Of a stretch of 64,000 bases of DNA, positions 36,633 through 45,161 are shown piece after piece. Both the position numbers and the translations under genes were made by a program. Origin of the DNA: Nocardioides sp. InS609-2. GTDB taxonomy: Bacteria; Actinomycetota; Actinomycetes; Propionibacteriales; Nocardioidaceae. Every line of letters starts with the position of its first letter. The first letter of the stretch is position 1. A model generated the notes under the pieces. The model made no database searches and was not told the DNA's origin. It was given only the letters and a program-made list of their open reading frames with translations. The stretch is from positions 992,001-1,056,000 of the forward strand of contig NZ_CP060034.1 in assembly GCF_023208195.1 (NCBI RefSeq). Reading direction: 5' to 3'.

Positions 36633-37703
36633 ATGCCCGCGGACTCACCCCTCAAGCCCAGCACCGTCGCCGTCACTGCCGGTCGCCCCGCGCACGAGCC
36701 GGACGCGCCGTTGAACGTGCCGATCACGATGGCGTCGACGTACGTCGCGGGCGGCGACGTCGAGTACGGCCGCTACGGAAACCCGACCTGGACCGCGCTC
36801 GAGGACGTGCTCGGTGAGCTCGAGGGCGGCCGATGCCTGACGTTCGCGTCCGGCCTGGCCGCGGTCGCCACAGTGCTCGACCTCGTCAGCACGGGCGCCA
36901 AGGTGGTAGCGCCGCGGCACGCCTACAACGGCACCGTCATGCAGCTCGCCGACCTGGAGTCGCGGGGCCGGCTGAAGGTCGAGCTGGTCGACATCACCGA
37001 CACCGACGAGGTGGTGCGAGCCTGCGACGACGCGGCGCTCGTATGGCTGGAGTCGCCGACCAACCCGGCGCTCGAGATCGCCGACATCGCGACGATCACG
37101 GTCGCCGCGCACGAGGCGGGCGCCTACGTCGTCGTGGACAACACGTTCGCCACTCCCCTGCTGCAGACCCCGCTGGCCGACGGCGTCGACGTAGTCGTGC
37201 ACTCCGCGACGAAGTACCTCGCCGGGCACAGCGACGTCCTCATGGGCGCGGTGATGACCCGTGACGACGAGCTGTACGCCGTCCTGAAGGGCCGCCGCGA
37301 CCTGGTCGGGGCGATCCCCGGCGCGTTCGAGGCGTGGCTGACGCTGCGCGGCGTACGGACTCTTCACCTGCGTGTGGAGCGCGCCCAGGAGAACGCCCGC
37401 GAGCTCGTCCGGCGGCTCGAGGAGCACCCGGCGGTCGGTGAGGTGCGATACCCCGGCTTCGGCGGCATCGTCGCGATCGTGCTGGCGCAGGGCGCGATGG
37501 CCGCCGACCTGCTGACCCACAAGACGAAGCTCTGGGTGCACGCGACCTCGCTGGGCGGTGTCGAGTCGACGTTCGAGCGGCGGCGCCGGTGGAAGACCGA
37601 GCCCACCACGATCCCCGACGCGCTGGTGCGGATGTCGGTGGGCATCGAGGACGTCGACGACCTGTGGGCTGACCTCGTGCGTGCCCTCGACGGTCTCGTC
37701 TGA
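36633..37703 (+). CDS. Trans-sulfuration family PLP enzyme (cystathionine gamma-synthase/lyase-like)
   Basis: A 356-aa fold-type I PLP enzyme. It has YGRYGNPTWTALEDVLGELEGG, LWLESPTNPALEIADI, VVVDNTFATPLLQTPL and the PLP lysine in VVHSATKYLAGHSDVLMG, followed by a C-terminal SLGGVESTFERR. Members make or cleave cystathionine, homocysteine or methionine; the exact reaction cannot be set from sequence alone. ATG 36633 with AGGG upstream is preferred over a GTG two codons earlier. No sulfur-metabolism neighbour is present. Confidence 0.87.
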   Translation: MPADSPLKPSTVAVTAGRPAHEPDAPLNVPITMASTYVAGGDVEYGRYGNPTWTALEDVLGELEGGRCLTFASGLAAVATVLDLVSTGAKVVAPRHAYNGTVMQLADLESRGRLKVELVDITDTDEVVRACDDAALVWLESPTNPALEIADIATITVAAHEAGAYVVVDNTFATPLLQTPLADGVDVVVHSATKYLAGHSDVLMGAVMTRDDELYAVLKGRRDLVGAIPGAFEAWLTLRGVRTLHLRVERAQENARELVRRLEEHPAVGEVRYPGFGGIVAIVLAQGAMAADLLTHKTKLWVHATSLGGVESTFERRRRWKTEPTTIPDALVRMSVGIEDVDDLWADLVRALDGLV

Positions 37704-37734
37704 CCCGCGGCGCTCATCGCCCTGCGCACCTCAC

Positions 37735-37835
37735 CGGGTTCGACTCGCTCGCGCGACTTCGTTCGTCAGTCGCGTCGCTTGCTCTACTTGGCCGGCCGAC
37801 GGCCCGACCTCGTTCCTCGGTCGGACCTGGCCGGC
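37735..37835. repeat. Dispersed GC-rich repeat between convergent genes
   Basis: The interval contains ACTCGCTCGCGCGACTTCG and two GGCCGGC-containing inverted repeats (for example TTGGCCGGCCGACGGCCCGACC against GGTCGGACCTGGCCGGC). It separates the PLP-enzyme gene from gpsA and probably acts as a transcription stop on both sides. Its style matches the repeats at 5905, 21921 and 63310. Confidence 0.5.
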
Positions 37836-38837
37836 TCAGTCCGTCTCGGCTTTCGTGTCGCGCGCGATGAAGCTCTCCATCATCTCCGGCGCGGTCAGCA
37901 GGCCGGCGACGACGTCGTCGACGTGCTCGGCGATGGGCGCGTCGATACCGGTACGGGCGGCCAGTGCCCGCAGCGACGAGCACGACTTCGCCCCCTCGGC
38001 GACCTGGCGCGTGGAGTCGTAGATCTCCTGGGTGGTCATCCCCTCACCGAGCCTCACGCCGAAGGTGCGGTTGCGCGAGAGGGGCGACGAGCAGGTGGCG
38101 ACCAGGTCGCCGAGACCGGCAAGCCCCATCAGCGTCAGCGGGTTGGCGTTCAGCGCAGTGGCGAGACGAGCCGTTTCGGCCAGCCCTCGCGTAATGACGG
38201 ACGCAGTCGTGTTGTCGCCGAACCCGAGTCCCACGGCCATGCCGACGGCCAGGCCGACGACGTTCTTGTAGGCGCCGCCGAGCTCGCAGCCGAGCACGTC
38301 GACCGACGTGTAGGGCCGGAACGCAGCGGAGTGGCAGAGGGACTGCAGCTGGCGGGCGACCTCCTCGTCCTCGCACGCGACGACGGACGCGGCGGGCTCC
38401 CGGCGGGCGATCTCCTTCGACAGGTTGGGCCCGCTGACCACGGCGATGCGGTCGGGCCCGGCGCCGGTCTCCTCGGCGATCACCTGACTCATCCGGTCGA
38501 GGGTGCCGAGCTCGACGCCCTTCATCAGTGACACGATCGGCGCGTTCGACGGCAGCGCCGGCGCCCACTCCCTGAGGTTGGCGCGGAACGTCTGGGACGG
38601 CACGACCATGAAGACCGCCTCGGCTCCGGCCGCTGCCTCCTCGTGGTCGTGCGTGGCGCGGATCGACGGCGGCAGGTCGATGCCGGGCAGGTAGTCGGCG
38701 TTCTGGTGAGTCGCGTTGATGGTGTCGCAGACCTCCTCGCGGCGCCCCCAGATCGTCACGTCGTTGCCGGCGTCGGCCAGGACCATCGAGAAGGCCGTAC
38801 CCCACGACCCCGCACCGAACACGGCCACCTTCGTCAT
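37836..38837 (-). CDS. gpsA: Glycerol-3-phosphate dehydrogenase [NAD(P)+]
   Basis: A 333-aa enzyme reducing dihydroxyacetone phosphate to glycerol-3-phosphate, the phospholipid backbone. The Rossmann motif is VAVFGAGSWGTAF; SLMKGVELGTLDRMSQV, VSGPNLSKEI, LGGAYKNVVGLAVGMA (catalytic lysine) and ATCSSPLSRNRTFG are family hallmarks. The start ATG overlaps the stop of plsC (ATGA), so the two lipid genes form a translationally coupled pair. Confidence 0.96.
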   Translation of the reverse strand: MTKVAVFGAGSWGTAFSMVLADAGNDVTIWGRREEVCDTINATHQNADYLPGIDLPPSIRATHDHEEAAAGAEAVFMVVPSQTFRANLREWAPALPSNAPIVSLMKGVELGTLDRMSQVIAEETGAGPDRIAVVSGPNLSKEIARREPAASVVACEDEEVARQLQSLCHSAAFRPYTSVDVLGCELGGAYKNVVGLAVGMAVGLGFGDNTTASVITRGLAETARLATALNANPLTLMGLAGLGDLVATCSSPLSRNRTFGVRLGEGMTTQEIYDSTRQVAEGAKSCSSLRALAARTGIDAPIAEHVDDVVAGLLTAPEMMESFIARDTKAETD

Positions 38838-39604
38838 CGTTGGTCCTTCCGACGTACTCGCTTGTTGGGGTTGCCGATCGCGGTCACGCCGGCAGCTCGG
38901 GGGTCGAATCGCTCGGCAGGCGCCTCCTCACCACGGAGCTCCTCGACGATGGCGACGATGGCCGCCATGATCCGGTCGGTCGCCTCCTGTACGACGGCCG
39001 GCGTCGCCTCGAGCCTGCGCAGGTCGCCCAGCGGCACCGGGTCGGCTGCCTTCATGGTGATGTGCTTGCGGGGAAAGAAGTGCGGCGCCATCGTGTACGG
39101 CGGCAGCAGGAGCTGGGCACCCCACTGACCTACCGGGATCACCGGCACACCGGTGGCCAACGCCAGCCGGGCCGCACCGGACTTCCCGCGCATCGGCCAG
39201 AGGTCCGGGTCTCGGGTGAGAGTGCCCTCGGGGTAGACGACGACGCACTCGCCGGCCTCCAGCGCGGCCACCCCGGCGTCGTACGCACCAACGGCGCTCG
39301 CCGTGAGCCGTTCGACAGGGATCTGGCCGGCGGATGCGAGAAGACCACCGAGGTAGCGGTTGCGGAAGAGCCCGGACTTGGCCAGGTAGCGCGGCAACCG
39401 GCCGTGGTCGTAGACGAAGTGCGCAGACAACAAGGGATCCGTGTGCGAGATGTGGTTGAGCACGACGATGCAGCCACCGGTCGCGGGGATCTTCTCGCCA
39501 TCGATCCAGGTGCGGGACGTGGCGGTGAGCAACGTCGGCTTGAGGATCGACGCGGCGACTGTGAAGGCCCAACCGCGCTTCTTCTCCAGCTTGCGAACCC
39601 GCAC
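38834..39604 (-). CDS. plsC: 1-acyl-sn-glycerol-3-phosphate acyltransferase (PlsC family)
   Basis: A 256-aa acyltransferase that adds the second fatty acid to make phosphatidic acid. The catalytic HX4D motif is NHISHTD in VVLNHISHTDPLLSAHFVY; block II is SAGQIPVERL and block III YPEGTLTRDPDLWPM. The C-terminal tail is basic. The GTG start (VRVRKLEKKRGW) has AACGAGG upstream. It is upstream of and overlaps gpsA, so both act in phospholipid synthesis. Confidence 0.92.
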   Translation of the reverse strand: MRVRKLEKKRGWAFTVAASILKPTLLTATSRTWIDGEKIPATGGCIVVLNHISHTDPLLSAHFVYDHGRLPRYLAKSGLFRNRYLGGLLASAGQIPVERLTASAVGAYDAGVAALEAGECVVVYPEGTLTRDPDLWPMRGKSGAARLALATGVPVIPVGQWGAQLLLPPYTMAPHFFPRKHITMKAADPVPLGDLRRLEATPAVVQEATDRIMAAIVAIVEELRGEEAPAERFDPRAAGVTAIGNPNKRVRRKDQR

Positions 39605-39688
39605 CGACGACCTCGTTCTGTTTCGTGTTGTCTGAGTGCAGAGCAGGCTACTCGCTCGTATGCCGCTGGTACTGGCAAGATCGAGGCG

Positions 39689-40312
39689 ATGTCCGAATCC
39701 CCGCGCTTCGTCGTCCTCGTGCCGGTCAAGACCCTGGCGCTGGCGAAGTCGCGCCTGTCGGGACTGCCCGACCAGCGCCGCCAGGAGCTGGCCGCGGCGT
39801 TCGCACAGGACACCATCGCCGCGGTGCTCGACACCCCGGCAGTCGACCGGGTGCTGGTGCTGACCGACGACTTCCGTTTCGCCGACAAGCTTGCCCAGGC
39901 CGGCTGCACGGTGATCCCCGACGGTGCGGGCGACGACCTCAACTCCAGCCTCGTGCAGGCCGCCGCCGATGCCCGGCGTCGCTGGCCCGGGTTGCGGCCG
40001 GTCGCCGTCACGGCCGACCTGCCGACCCTCACGTCCCACGACCTGTCCGACGCGCTCGCGGGCGTGCCCGACGGGCCGGCTTACGTCGCCGACCACGTGG
40101 GGTCCGGCACCACCCTCTACACCGCGTCGTACGACGAGTTCGCGCCGTTGTTCGGCAACGACTCCGCCGTCGAGCACGCTCTGTCTGGCGCGAGGGCCAT
40201 CGAGGGCGACCTGCCCACGTTGCGCCTCGACGTCGACGACGTCGGCGACCTCGGCCGGGCCCTGGTGCTCGGTGTCGGCACCTTCACCGCGGCGGTCACC
40301 GGCCGCGCGTGA
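39689..40312 (+). CDS. cofC: 2-phospho-L-lactate / phosphoenolpyruvate guanylyltransferase CofC (FbiD)
   Basis: A 207-aa nucleotidyltransferase of coenzyme F420 synthesis. It couples GMP from GTP to phospholactate (archaea) or phosphoenolpyruvate (mycobacterial FbiD). FVVLVPVKTLALAKSRLSG, VLVLTDDFRFADKLAQAG and VTADLPTLTSHDLSDAL are typical CofC motifs. Its presence implies an F420-producing actinobacterium. It is divergent from plsC and convergent with hup. Confidence 0.93.
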   Translation: MSESPRFVVLVPVKTLALAKSRLSGLPDQRRQELAAAFAQDTIAAVLDTPAVDRVLVLTDDFRFADKLAQAGCTVIPDGAGDDLNSSLVQAAADARRRWPGLRPVAVTADLPTLTSHDLSDALAGVPDGPAYVADHVGSGTTLYTASYDEFAPLFGNDSAVEHALSGARAIEGDLPTLRLDVDDVGDLGRALVLGVGTFTAAVTGRA

Positions 40313-40330
40313 CCACTCCTGAAATGGGCT

Positions 40331-40359
40331 GACCCCGCCCGCTCGGACCGGGCGGGGTC
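40331..40359. terminator. Bidirectional terminator between cofC and hup
   Basis: GACCCCGCCCG (40331-40341) pairs perfectly with CGGGCGGGGTC (40349-40359) around a 7-nt loop, between convergent genes. The U-tract is poor, as is usual in this GC-rich group. Confidence 0.7.
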
Positions 40360-40379
40360 GGCGCATGGTGCCTCGGAGG

Positions 40380-41027
40380 TCAGGCCTTCTTGGCGGTCTT
40401 CTTCGCAGTCGCCTTCTTGGCCGGAGCCTTCTTGGCAGGAGCCTTCTTCGCTGCCGCCTTCTTCGCCGGCGCCGCCTTCTTCGTGGCCGGCGCCTTCTTG
40501 GCGGTGACCGTCTTCTTGGCAGGAGCCTTCTTCGCCGGCACCGACTTCTTCGCGGCCGGCGCCTTCTTGACCGGAGCCTTCTTCGCCGGCGCCTTCTTCG
40601 CCGGAGCGGCCTTCGTGGCCGTGGCCTTCTTGACCGGAGCCGCCTTCTTCGTGGTCACCTTCTTGGCGGCCGCGCCGGCAGCAGCGGCAGCCTTCTTGGC
40701 CGGAGCGCCAGCCTTGACCGGTGCGGTCAAGGTGAGCTTCGGCAGCTTCTTGGCACCCGAGACGACGTTCTTCAGGTCCTGACCGGCCTTGAACGCGGGG
40801 ACAGCAGTCTTCTTGGACTTCATCCGCTCGCCGGTCTGCGGATTACGGACCCAACGCGCCGCACGGACGCGCTTCTCGAATGAACCGAAGCCGGTGATGG
40901 CGACCTTCTCGCCCTTCGCAACCTCGCGAGTGACGGTGTCCAGGACCGACTCGAGCGCATGGGCCGCGGCCTTGCGGTTCCCCTCGTAGCGCGCAGCAAG
41001 CGCGTCGATGAGCTGTGACTTGTTCAC
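40380..41027 (-). CDS. hup: HU-family DNA-binding protein with histone-H1-like tail
   Basis: A 215-aa nucleoid protein. Residues 1-90 are HU (VNKSQLIDALAARYEGNRKAA, GFGSFEKRVRAARWVRNPQTGE, KTAVPAFKAG). Residues about 100-215 are a Lys/Ala/Pro tail made of degenerate KKAPAKKA units, like mycobacterial HupB or streptomycete HupS. The tail binds DNA nonspecifically and compacts it, and in mycobacteria is a target of modification. The GTG start has GGAAGGGAAG upstream. The repetitive tail may vary in length between strains. Confidence 0.95.
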   Translation of the reverse strand: MNKSQLIDALAARYEGNRKAAAHALESVLDTVTREVAKGEKVAITGFGSFEKRVRAARWVRNPQTGERMKSKKTAVPAFKAGQDLKNVVSGAKKLPKLTLTAPVKAGAPAKKAAAAAGAAAKKVTTKKAAPVKKATATKAAPAKKAPAKKAPVKKAPAAKKSVPAKKAPAKKTVTAKKAPATKKAAPAKKAAAKKAPAKKAPAKKATAKKTAKKA

Positions 41028-41209
41028 TAGCTTCCCTTCCAATGAACTATGCGGCCGGGCTGGTGCCCGACGCCTGCCTGCACGCTAGGTAGTCGTGGGC
41101 TCCGTCACAATCACCGTCGGCACTTTTTCTAAGGTTTTTTCTGCGCGTCGAAATGGCCGATCCCGCTCAACTGGTGGCTTTTCGCCCGGCATACGGCCTC
41201 CGAAATGAC

Positions 41210-41236
41210 GGAAACCCTTGCGTGGCAAGGGTTTCC
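41210..41236 (-). terminator. Hairpin downstream of leuD
   Basis: GGAAACCCTTG (41210-41220) pairs with CAAGGGTTTCC (41226-41236) around a 5-nt loop, about 25 bp after the leuD stop. The rest of the 234-bp gap (41028-41261) includes an AT-rich patch (CACTTTTTCTAAGG), unusual for this genome and probably part of the hup promoter region. Confidence 0.65.
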
Positions 41237-41261
41237 GGCGTTTGCAGAGGGCGTTCAGCGG

Positions 41262-41861
41262 TCAGAGAGTCGCTGGCTTCCAGCTCGGGCGGTTTGTCTC
41301 GTACGACGCGATGTCGCCGTCGTGTCCGAGGGTGATGCCGATGTCGTCGAGACCCTCGAGCAGCCGCCAACGCGTGTAGTCGTCGATGTCGAAGGAGTCC
41401 TCGACGGCATCGGGCCCCTCACCGGCACGCACGGTACGGGCTTCCAGGTCGACGCTGACGGTGGTGCCGGGCCGCTCCTCGAGGAGGTCCCAGAGTCGCT
41501 GCACGACCTTCTCGTCGACCTGTGCGGCGAGCAGACCGGACTTGCCGGAGTTGCCGCGGAAGATGTCGCCGAAACGCGGTGAGATGACCACCCGGAAACC
41601 GTAGTTCTGCAACGCCCACACGGCGTGCTCGCGTGACGAGCCCGTGCCGAAGTCGGGACCGGCGACGAGCACCGAGCCCGCGGCGTACTCCGGCCGGTTG
41701 AGCACGAACGACTCGTCGTTGCGCCAGGCGGCGAAGAGCCCGTCCTCGAACCCGTCGCGCGTGACGCGCTTGAGGTAGACAGCCGGGATGATCTGGTCGG
41801 TGTCGACGTTGGTGCGGCGCAGGGGCACCCCGACGCCGGTGTGCTGGGAGAACGCTTCCAT
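41262..41861 (-). CDS. leuD: 3-isopropylmalate dehydratase small subunit
   Basis: A 199-aa subunit that, with LeuC, isomerises 2- to 3-isopropylmalate in leucine synthesis. It starts [27 protein letters not shown], with the swivel-domain signature [17 protein letters not shown]. It begins one base after the leuC stop, so the subunits are made from one message. Confidence 0.97.
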   Translation of the reverse strand: MEAFSQHTGVGVPLRRTNVDTDQIIPAVYLKRVTRDGFEDGLFAAWRNDESFVLNRPEYAAGSVLVAGPDFGTGSSREHAVWALQNYGFRVVISPRFGDIFRGNSGKSGLLAAQVDEKVVQRLWDLLEERPGTTVSVDLEARTVRAGEGPDAVEDSFDIDDYTRWRLLEGLDDIGITLGHDGDIASYETNRPSWKPATL

Positions 41862-41862
41862 G

Positions 41863-43281
41863 TCAGGCCTCCTGGGAGATCGGAGTGAGGTCGGCGGGCG
41901 ATGACAACGTGCCGCGTACGGCGGTGGCCGCGGCCACCGGCACCGAGACCAGGTGGGTGCGACCGCCCTTGCCCTGGCGTCCCTCGAAGTTGCGATTGGA
42001 CGTCGACGCGCTGCGTTCCTGCGGCGCGAGCTGGTCGGGGTTCATGCCCAGACACATCGAGCACCCGGCGCCACGCCACTCGGCGCCGGCGTCGAGGAAG
42101 ATCCGGTCGAGACCCTCTTCTTGTGCCTGCAGGCGCACCCGCACGGATCCGGGTACGACGAGCAGCCTCGTGCCGTCGGCGACCTTGTGGCCGCGCAGGA
42201 TCTCGGCTGCGAGACGCAGGTCCTCGATGCGGCCGTTGGTGCACGAGCCGACGAACACCGTGTCGACGCGCACCTCGCGCATCGGGGTGCCGGCCTCCAG
42301 GCCCATGTATTCCAGGGCCTTTTGGGTGGCGATCTTGTCGTCGGGCTCGTCGAAGTCGTCGGGGCTGGGCACCGAGCCACCGAGCGGCACGCCCTGGCCC
42401 GGGTTGGTGCCCCATGTGACGAACGGCGTCATCGTCGACGCGTCCAGCACGATCTCTTCGTCGTACGTCGCGTCGTCATCGGTGAGGAGCGTCTTCCAGT
42501 GCGCCACCGCCGCGTCCCAGTCGGCGCCCTTCGGCGCCTCGGGGCGACCCTCGAGATAGTCGTACGTCGTCTGGTCGGGCGCGATGAGCCCGGCCTTGGC
42601 GCCCCACTCGATCGACATGTTGCAGACCGTCATCCGGCCCTCCATCGAGAGTTCCTCGATGGCCGGTCCTCGGTACTCCACGATGTAGCCCTGGCCGCCG
42701 CCGGTGCCCGTGTGCGCGATCAGGGTCAGCACCATGTCCTTGGCGGTGACGCCGGCAGGCAGGCTGCCGTGGACCGTGACGGCCATCGTCTTCGGCTTCG
42801 CCTGGCTGAGCGTCTGGGTGGCGAGCACGTGCTCGACCTCGGAGGTGCCGATGCCGAAGGCGATTGCGCCGAACGCACCATGCGTGCTCGTATGGCTGTC
42901 GCCGCAGACGATGGTCATGCCCGGCTGGGTGAGGCCGAGTTGCGGGCCGATGATGTGCACGATGCCCTGCTCGATGTCACCGAGCTGGTGCAGCCGCACG
43001 CCGAAGTCGGCGGCGTTCTTGCGCAGCGTGTCGACCTGGGTCTTGCTCACCGGGTCGGCGATCGGCTTGTCCCAGTCGACGGTCGGGACGTTGTGGTCCT
43101 CGGTCGCCAGGGTGAGGTCCGGACGGCGTACCGCGCGGCCCGCGACCCGCAGTCCGTCGAACGCCTGCGGACTCGTCACCTCGTGGATGAGGTGGAGGTC
43201 GATATAGAGAAGGTCGGGCTCCCCGTCGGCACTACGGACCACATGCTCGTCCCACACCTTCTCGGCCAAGGTCTTGCCCAT
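41863..43281 (-). CDS. leuC: 3-isopropylmalate dehydratase large subunit
   Basis: A 472-aa aconitase-family iron-sulfur protein. Cluster cysteines lie in [14 protein letters not shown] and [33 protein letters not shown] is the substrate-site signature, and [24 protein letters not shown] residues follow. ATG 43281 has GAGGAG upstream; the much longer in-frame extension is antisense to ndgR and is rejected. It is transcribed divergently from ndgR. Confidence 0.97.
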   Translation of the reverse strand: MGKTLAEKVWDEHVVRSADGEPDLLYIDLHLIHEVTSPQAFDGLRVAGRAVRRPDLTLATEDHNVPTVDWDKPIADPVSKTQVDTLRKNAADFGVRLHQLGDIEQGIVHIIGPQLGLTQPGMTIVCGDSHTSTHGAFGAIAFGIGTSEVEHVLATQTLSQAKPKTMAVTVHGSLPAGVTAKDMVLTLIAHTGTGGGQGYIVEYRGPAIEELSMEGRMTVCNMSIEWGAKAGLIAPDQTTYDYLEGRPEAPKGADWDAAVAHWKTLLTDDDATYDEEIVLDASTMTPFVTWGTNPGQGVPLGGSVPSPDDFDEPDDKIATQKALEYMGLEAGTPMREVRVDTVFVGSCTNGRIEDLRLAAEILRGHKVADGTRLLVVPGSVRVRLQAQEEGLDRIFLDAGAEWRGAGCSMCLGMNPDQLAPQERSASTSNRNFEGRQGKGGRTHLVSVPVAAATAVRGTLSSPADLTPISQEA

Positions 43282-43357
43282 CACGTTCTCCTCACTTCTG
43301 GGTAGGTCACACACGCTACCCCTTGCATCCCATCTTGTGAGACGGCAGTATTGCCAT
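43282..43357. promoter_or_regulatory. Shared leuC/ndgR promoter region
   Basis: This 76-bp divergent gap must contain both promoters and, by analogy with other actinobacteria, the IclR-type operator. Candidate symmetric sequence is TTGCCATATGG at the ndgR start. No exact operator can be assigned by eye. Confidence 0.5.
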
Positions 43358-44080
43358 ATGGACACCACTTCCGGAGTCGGCGTGCTCGACAAGGCCGCTC
43401 TCGTGCTCGCTGCGCTCGAGGCCGGACCCGCCACCCTGGCCGGCCTCGTCGCCGGCACCGGCCTGGCCCGGCCGACCGCCCACCGCCTCGCCGTCGCCCT
43501 CGAGCACCATCGGCTCGTCGCCCGCGACATGCAGGGCCGCTTCGTGCTCGGACCCCGCCTCGGCGAGCTCTCCGCCGCCGCCGGCGAGGACCGTCTCCTC
43601 GCGGCCGCGGGACCGGTGCTGGCGCGGCTGCGCGACATCACCGGCGAGTCCGCCCAGCTGTGGCGGCGCCAGGGCGAGCACCGCGTGTGCGTCGCCGCCG
43701 CCGAGCGCCCGTCCGGCCTGCGCGACACGATCCCCGTCGGCTCGCAGCTGACGATGCGCGCCGGCTCGGCCGCCCAGGTGCTCCTCGCCTGGGAGGATCC
43801 CGAGCGCATGCACCGCGGACTCCAGAACGCTGCCTTCTCCGCGACCGCGCTCTCCGGCATCCGGCGCCGCGGCTGGGCACAGAGCGTGGGTGAGCGCGAG
43901 CAAGGCGTCGCGTCCGTGTCGGCGCCGGTCCGCTCCCCCGGCGGCAAGATCATCGCAGCGGTCTCGGTGTCCGGCCCGCTCGAGCGCCTCTCGCGCCAGC
44001 CCGGCCGCATGCACGCGCCCGCCGTACTCGCTGCAGCCGAGCGGCTCTCCGAGTCGCTGCGTCGCGCCGCCGCCGACTAG
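43358..44080 (+). CDS. ndgR: IclR-family regulator of leucine genes (NdgR/LtbR type)
   Basis: A 240-aa IclR regulator. The winged helix-turn-helix spans [26 protein letters not shown] and [22 protein letters not shown]; the effector domain includes [25 protein letters not shown] and [23 protein letters not shown]. This is very close to streptomycete NdgR, which controls leuCD and other amino-acid genes. The divergent placement beside leuC supports that role. ATG 43358 (MDTTSGVG) is chosen. Confidence 0.9.
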   Translation: MDTTSGVGVLDKAALVLAALEAGPATLAGLVAGTGLARPTAHRLAVALEHHRLVARDMQGRFVLGPRLGELSAAAGEDRLLAAAGPVLARLRDITGESAQLWRRQGEHRVCVAAAERPSGLRDTIPVGSQLTMRAGSAAQVLLAWEDPERMHRGLQNAAFSATALSGIRRRGWAQSVGEREQGVASVSAPVRSPGGKIIAAVSVSGPLERLSRQPGRMHAPAVLAAAERLSESLRRAAAD

Positions 44081-44262
44081 CGAACCCGGAGACGCTGACT
44101 TCTCTGCACTCTCGCGCTCAGCCGCCAGCGCAGCTTCACCGCAACCCACTCACGCAGGTAGCGGGTCTGCACCATGCGCCTCGCGCACACCGGCGACAAG
44201 GGCCGACCGGGTGAGTACGACGGCCGATGCGTCCCCGGGCAGTGCCCAACGATGGTGGAGAC

Positions 44263-44670
44263 ATGACCACTGTCGTCAAGATCCTGATCCGAGTTGCCGC
44301 CTTCGCGCTCGCCCTCACCGGCTACATGGAGCTGATCGTCAGCAGGTGGGGCGAGGAGGGTGACGCCAACATCGGCGCCGGCCTCCTCGCCTTTCTACTG
44401 CTCGCAGTCGCCGGCTTCTGCTGGGCCCTGTACGACGGCCGCCGCGACGGCATCGGGGCGACGGTGATCTGCTGGGGTGTCGTGTCCGCCGTCTTCTCTC
44501 TCGGCTGGCTGGTCGTCATGGCCCTCTCCGAAGCCGACGAGTCGATGAACGTGAAGGAGATGATCGCCACCGACGCGGCGCTCATCCCCTTCACGTTCAC
44601 GCTCGTGTTCATCCCCGCTGTCATCGGCGCCGCGATCGGCAACGCCACCCGCTCGACGCAGAGCTCCTGA
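44263..44670 (+). CDS. Small multi-TM membrane protein
   Basis: A 135-aa protein with four hydrophobic segments: VKILIRVAAFALALTGYMEL, GAGLLAFLLLAVAGFCWALY, ATVICWGVVSAVFSLGWLVV and IPFTFTLVFIPAVIGAAIG. It is acidic in the loops (WGEEGDAN; SEADESMN). ATG 44263 is preceded by GGTGGAG. No family is recognised. The 182-bp gap from ndgR suggests its own promoter. Confidence 0.75.
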   Translation: MTTVVKILIRVAAFALALTGYMELIVSRWGEEGDANIGAGLLAFLLLAVAGFCWALYDGRRDGIGATVICWGVVSAVFSLGWLVVMALSEADESMNVKEMIATDAALIPFTFTLVFIPAVIGAAIGNATRSTQSS

Positions 44671-44680
44671 CGCTCGACTC

Positions 44681-45160
44681 TCAGAACAGCGCTTCCTGCT
44701 CCAGCGAGAGCAGGGTCTGCTTGCGCTCCAGCCCGCCGGCGTACCCGGTGAGGGTGCCGTCGGCGCCGATGATCCGATGGCACGGGATGACGATCGGGAT
44801 CGGGTTGCGGCCGTTGGCCAGCCCGACCGCTCGTGACGCGGCGTTGGTCATGCCGAGCCGCTTCGCGACCTGGCCGTACGACGCGGTCTCGCCGAACCCG
44901 ACACCGAGCAGCACGTCCCACACCCGCTTCTGGAAGTCGGTGCCCTGGGGCGCGAGCGGCAGGTCGAACTCCTTGAGGTCGCGGTCGAAGTACGCCGTCA
45001 GTTGACGGGTCGACTCCGCCAGCACCGGGTGCTGGTCGTCGCGGTCGCCGAGCGGCCGGCCCTCGCCGGGCCGAAACGGCGTGAACTCGATCGCGGTGAT
45101 CGAGCCGGCGTTCTCGACGATGCGCAGCTCGCCGATCGGTGAGTCGATGACGGTCCACAT
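44681..45160 (-). CDS. ogt: Methylated-DNA--protein-cysteine methyltransferase
   Basis: A 159-aa suicide repair protein that takes methyl groups from O6-methylguanine. The active site PCHRIIGADG in IVIPCHRI and the DNA-binding helix RAVGLANGRNPIPI are intact, after TDFQKRVWDVLLGVGFGETASYGQVAK. It starts one base after the ada-alkA stop, so the two alkylation-repair genes form an operon. Confidence 0.95.
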   Translation of the reverse strand: MWTVIDSPIGELRIVENAGSITAIEFTPFRPGEGRPLGDRDDQHPVLAESTRQLTAYFDRDLKEFDLPLAPQGTDFQKRVWDVLLGVGFGETASYGQVAKRLGMTNAASRAVGLANGRNPIPIVIPCHRIIGADGTLTGYAGGLERKQTLLSLEQEALF

Positions 45161-45161
45161 G

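Noticed and set aside
40380-40740. Tandem nucleotide repeat array
   Set aside because: The repetition is in frame and encodes the Lys/Ala/Pro tail of HU, so it is listed as part of hup rather than a separate repeat.
43282-44010. Extension of leuC upstream by 243 codons
   Set aside because: The extra residues are antisense to ndgR and unlike LeuC; the ATG at 43281 has a good ribosome site and gives the normal family length.
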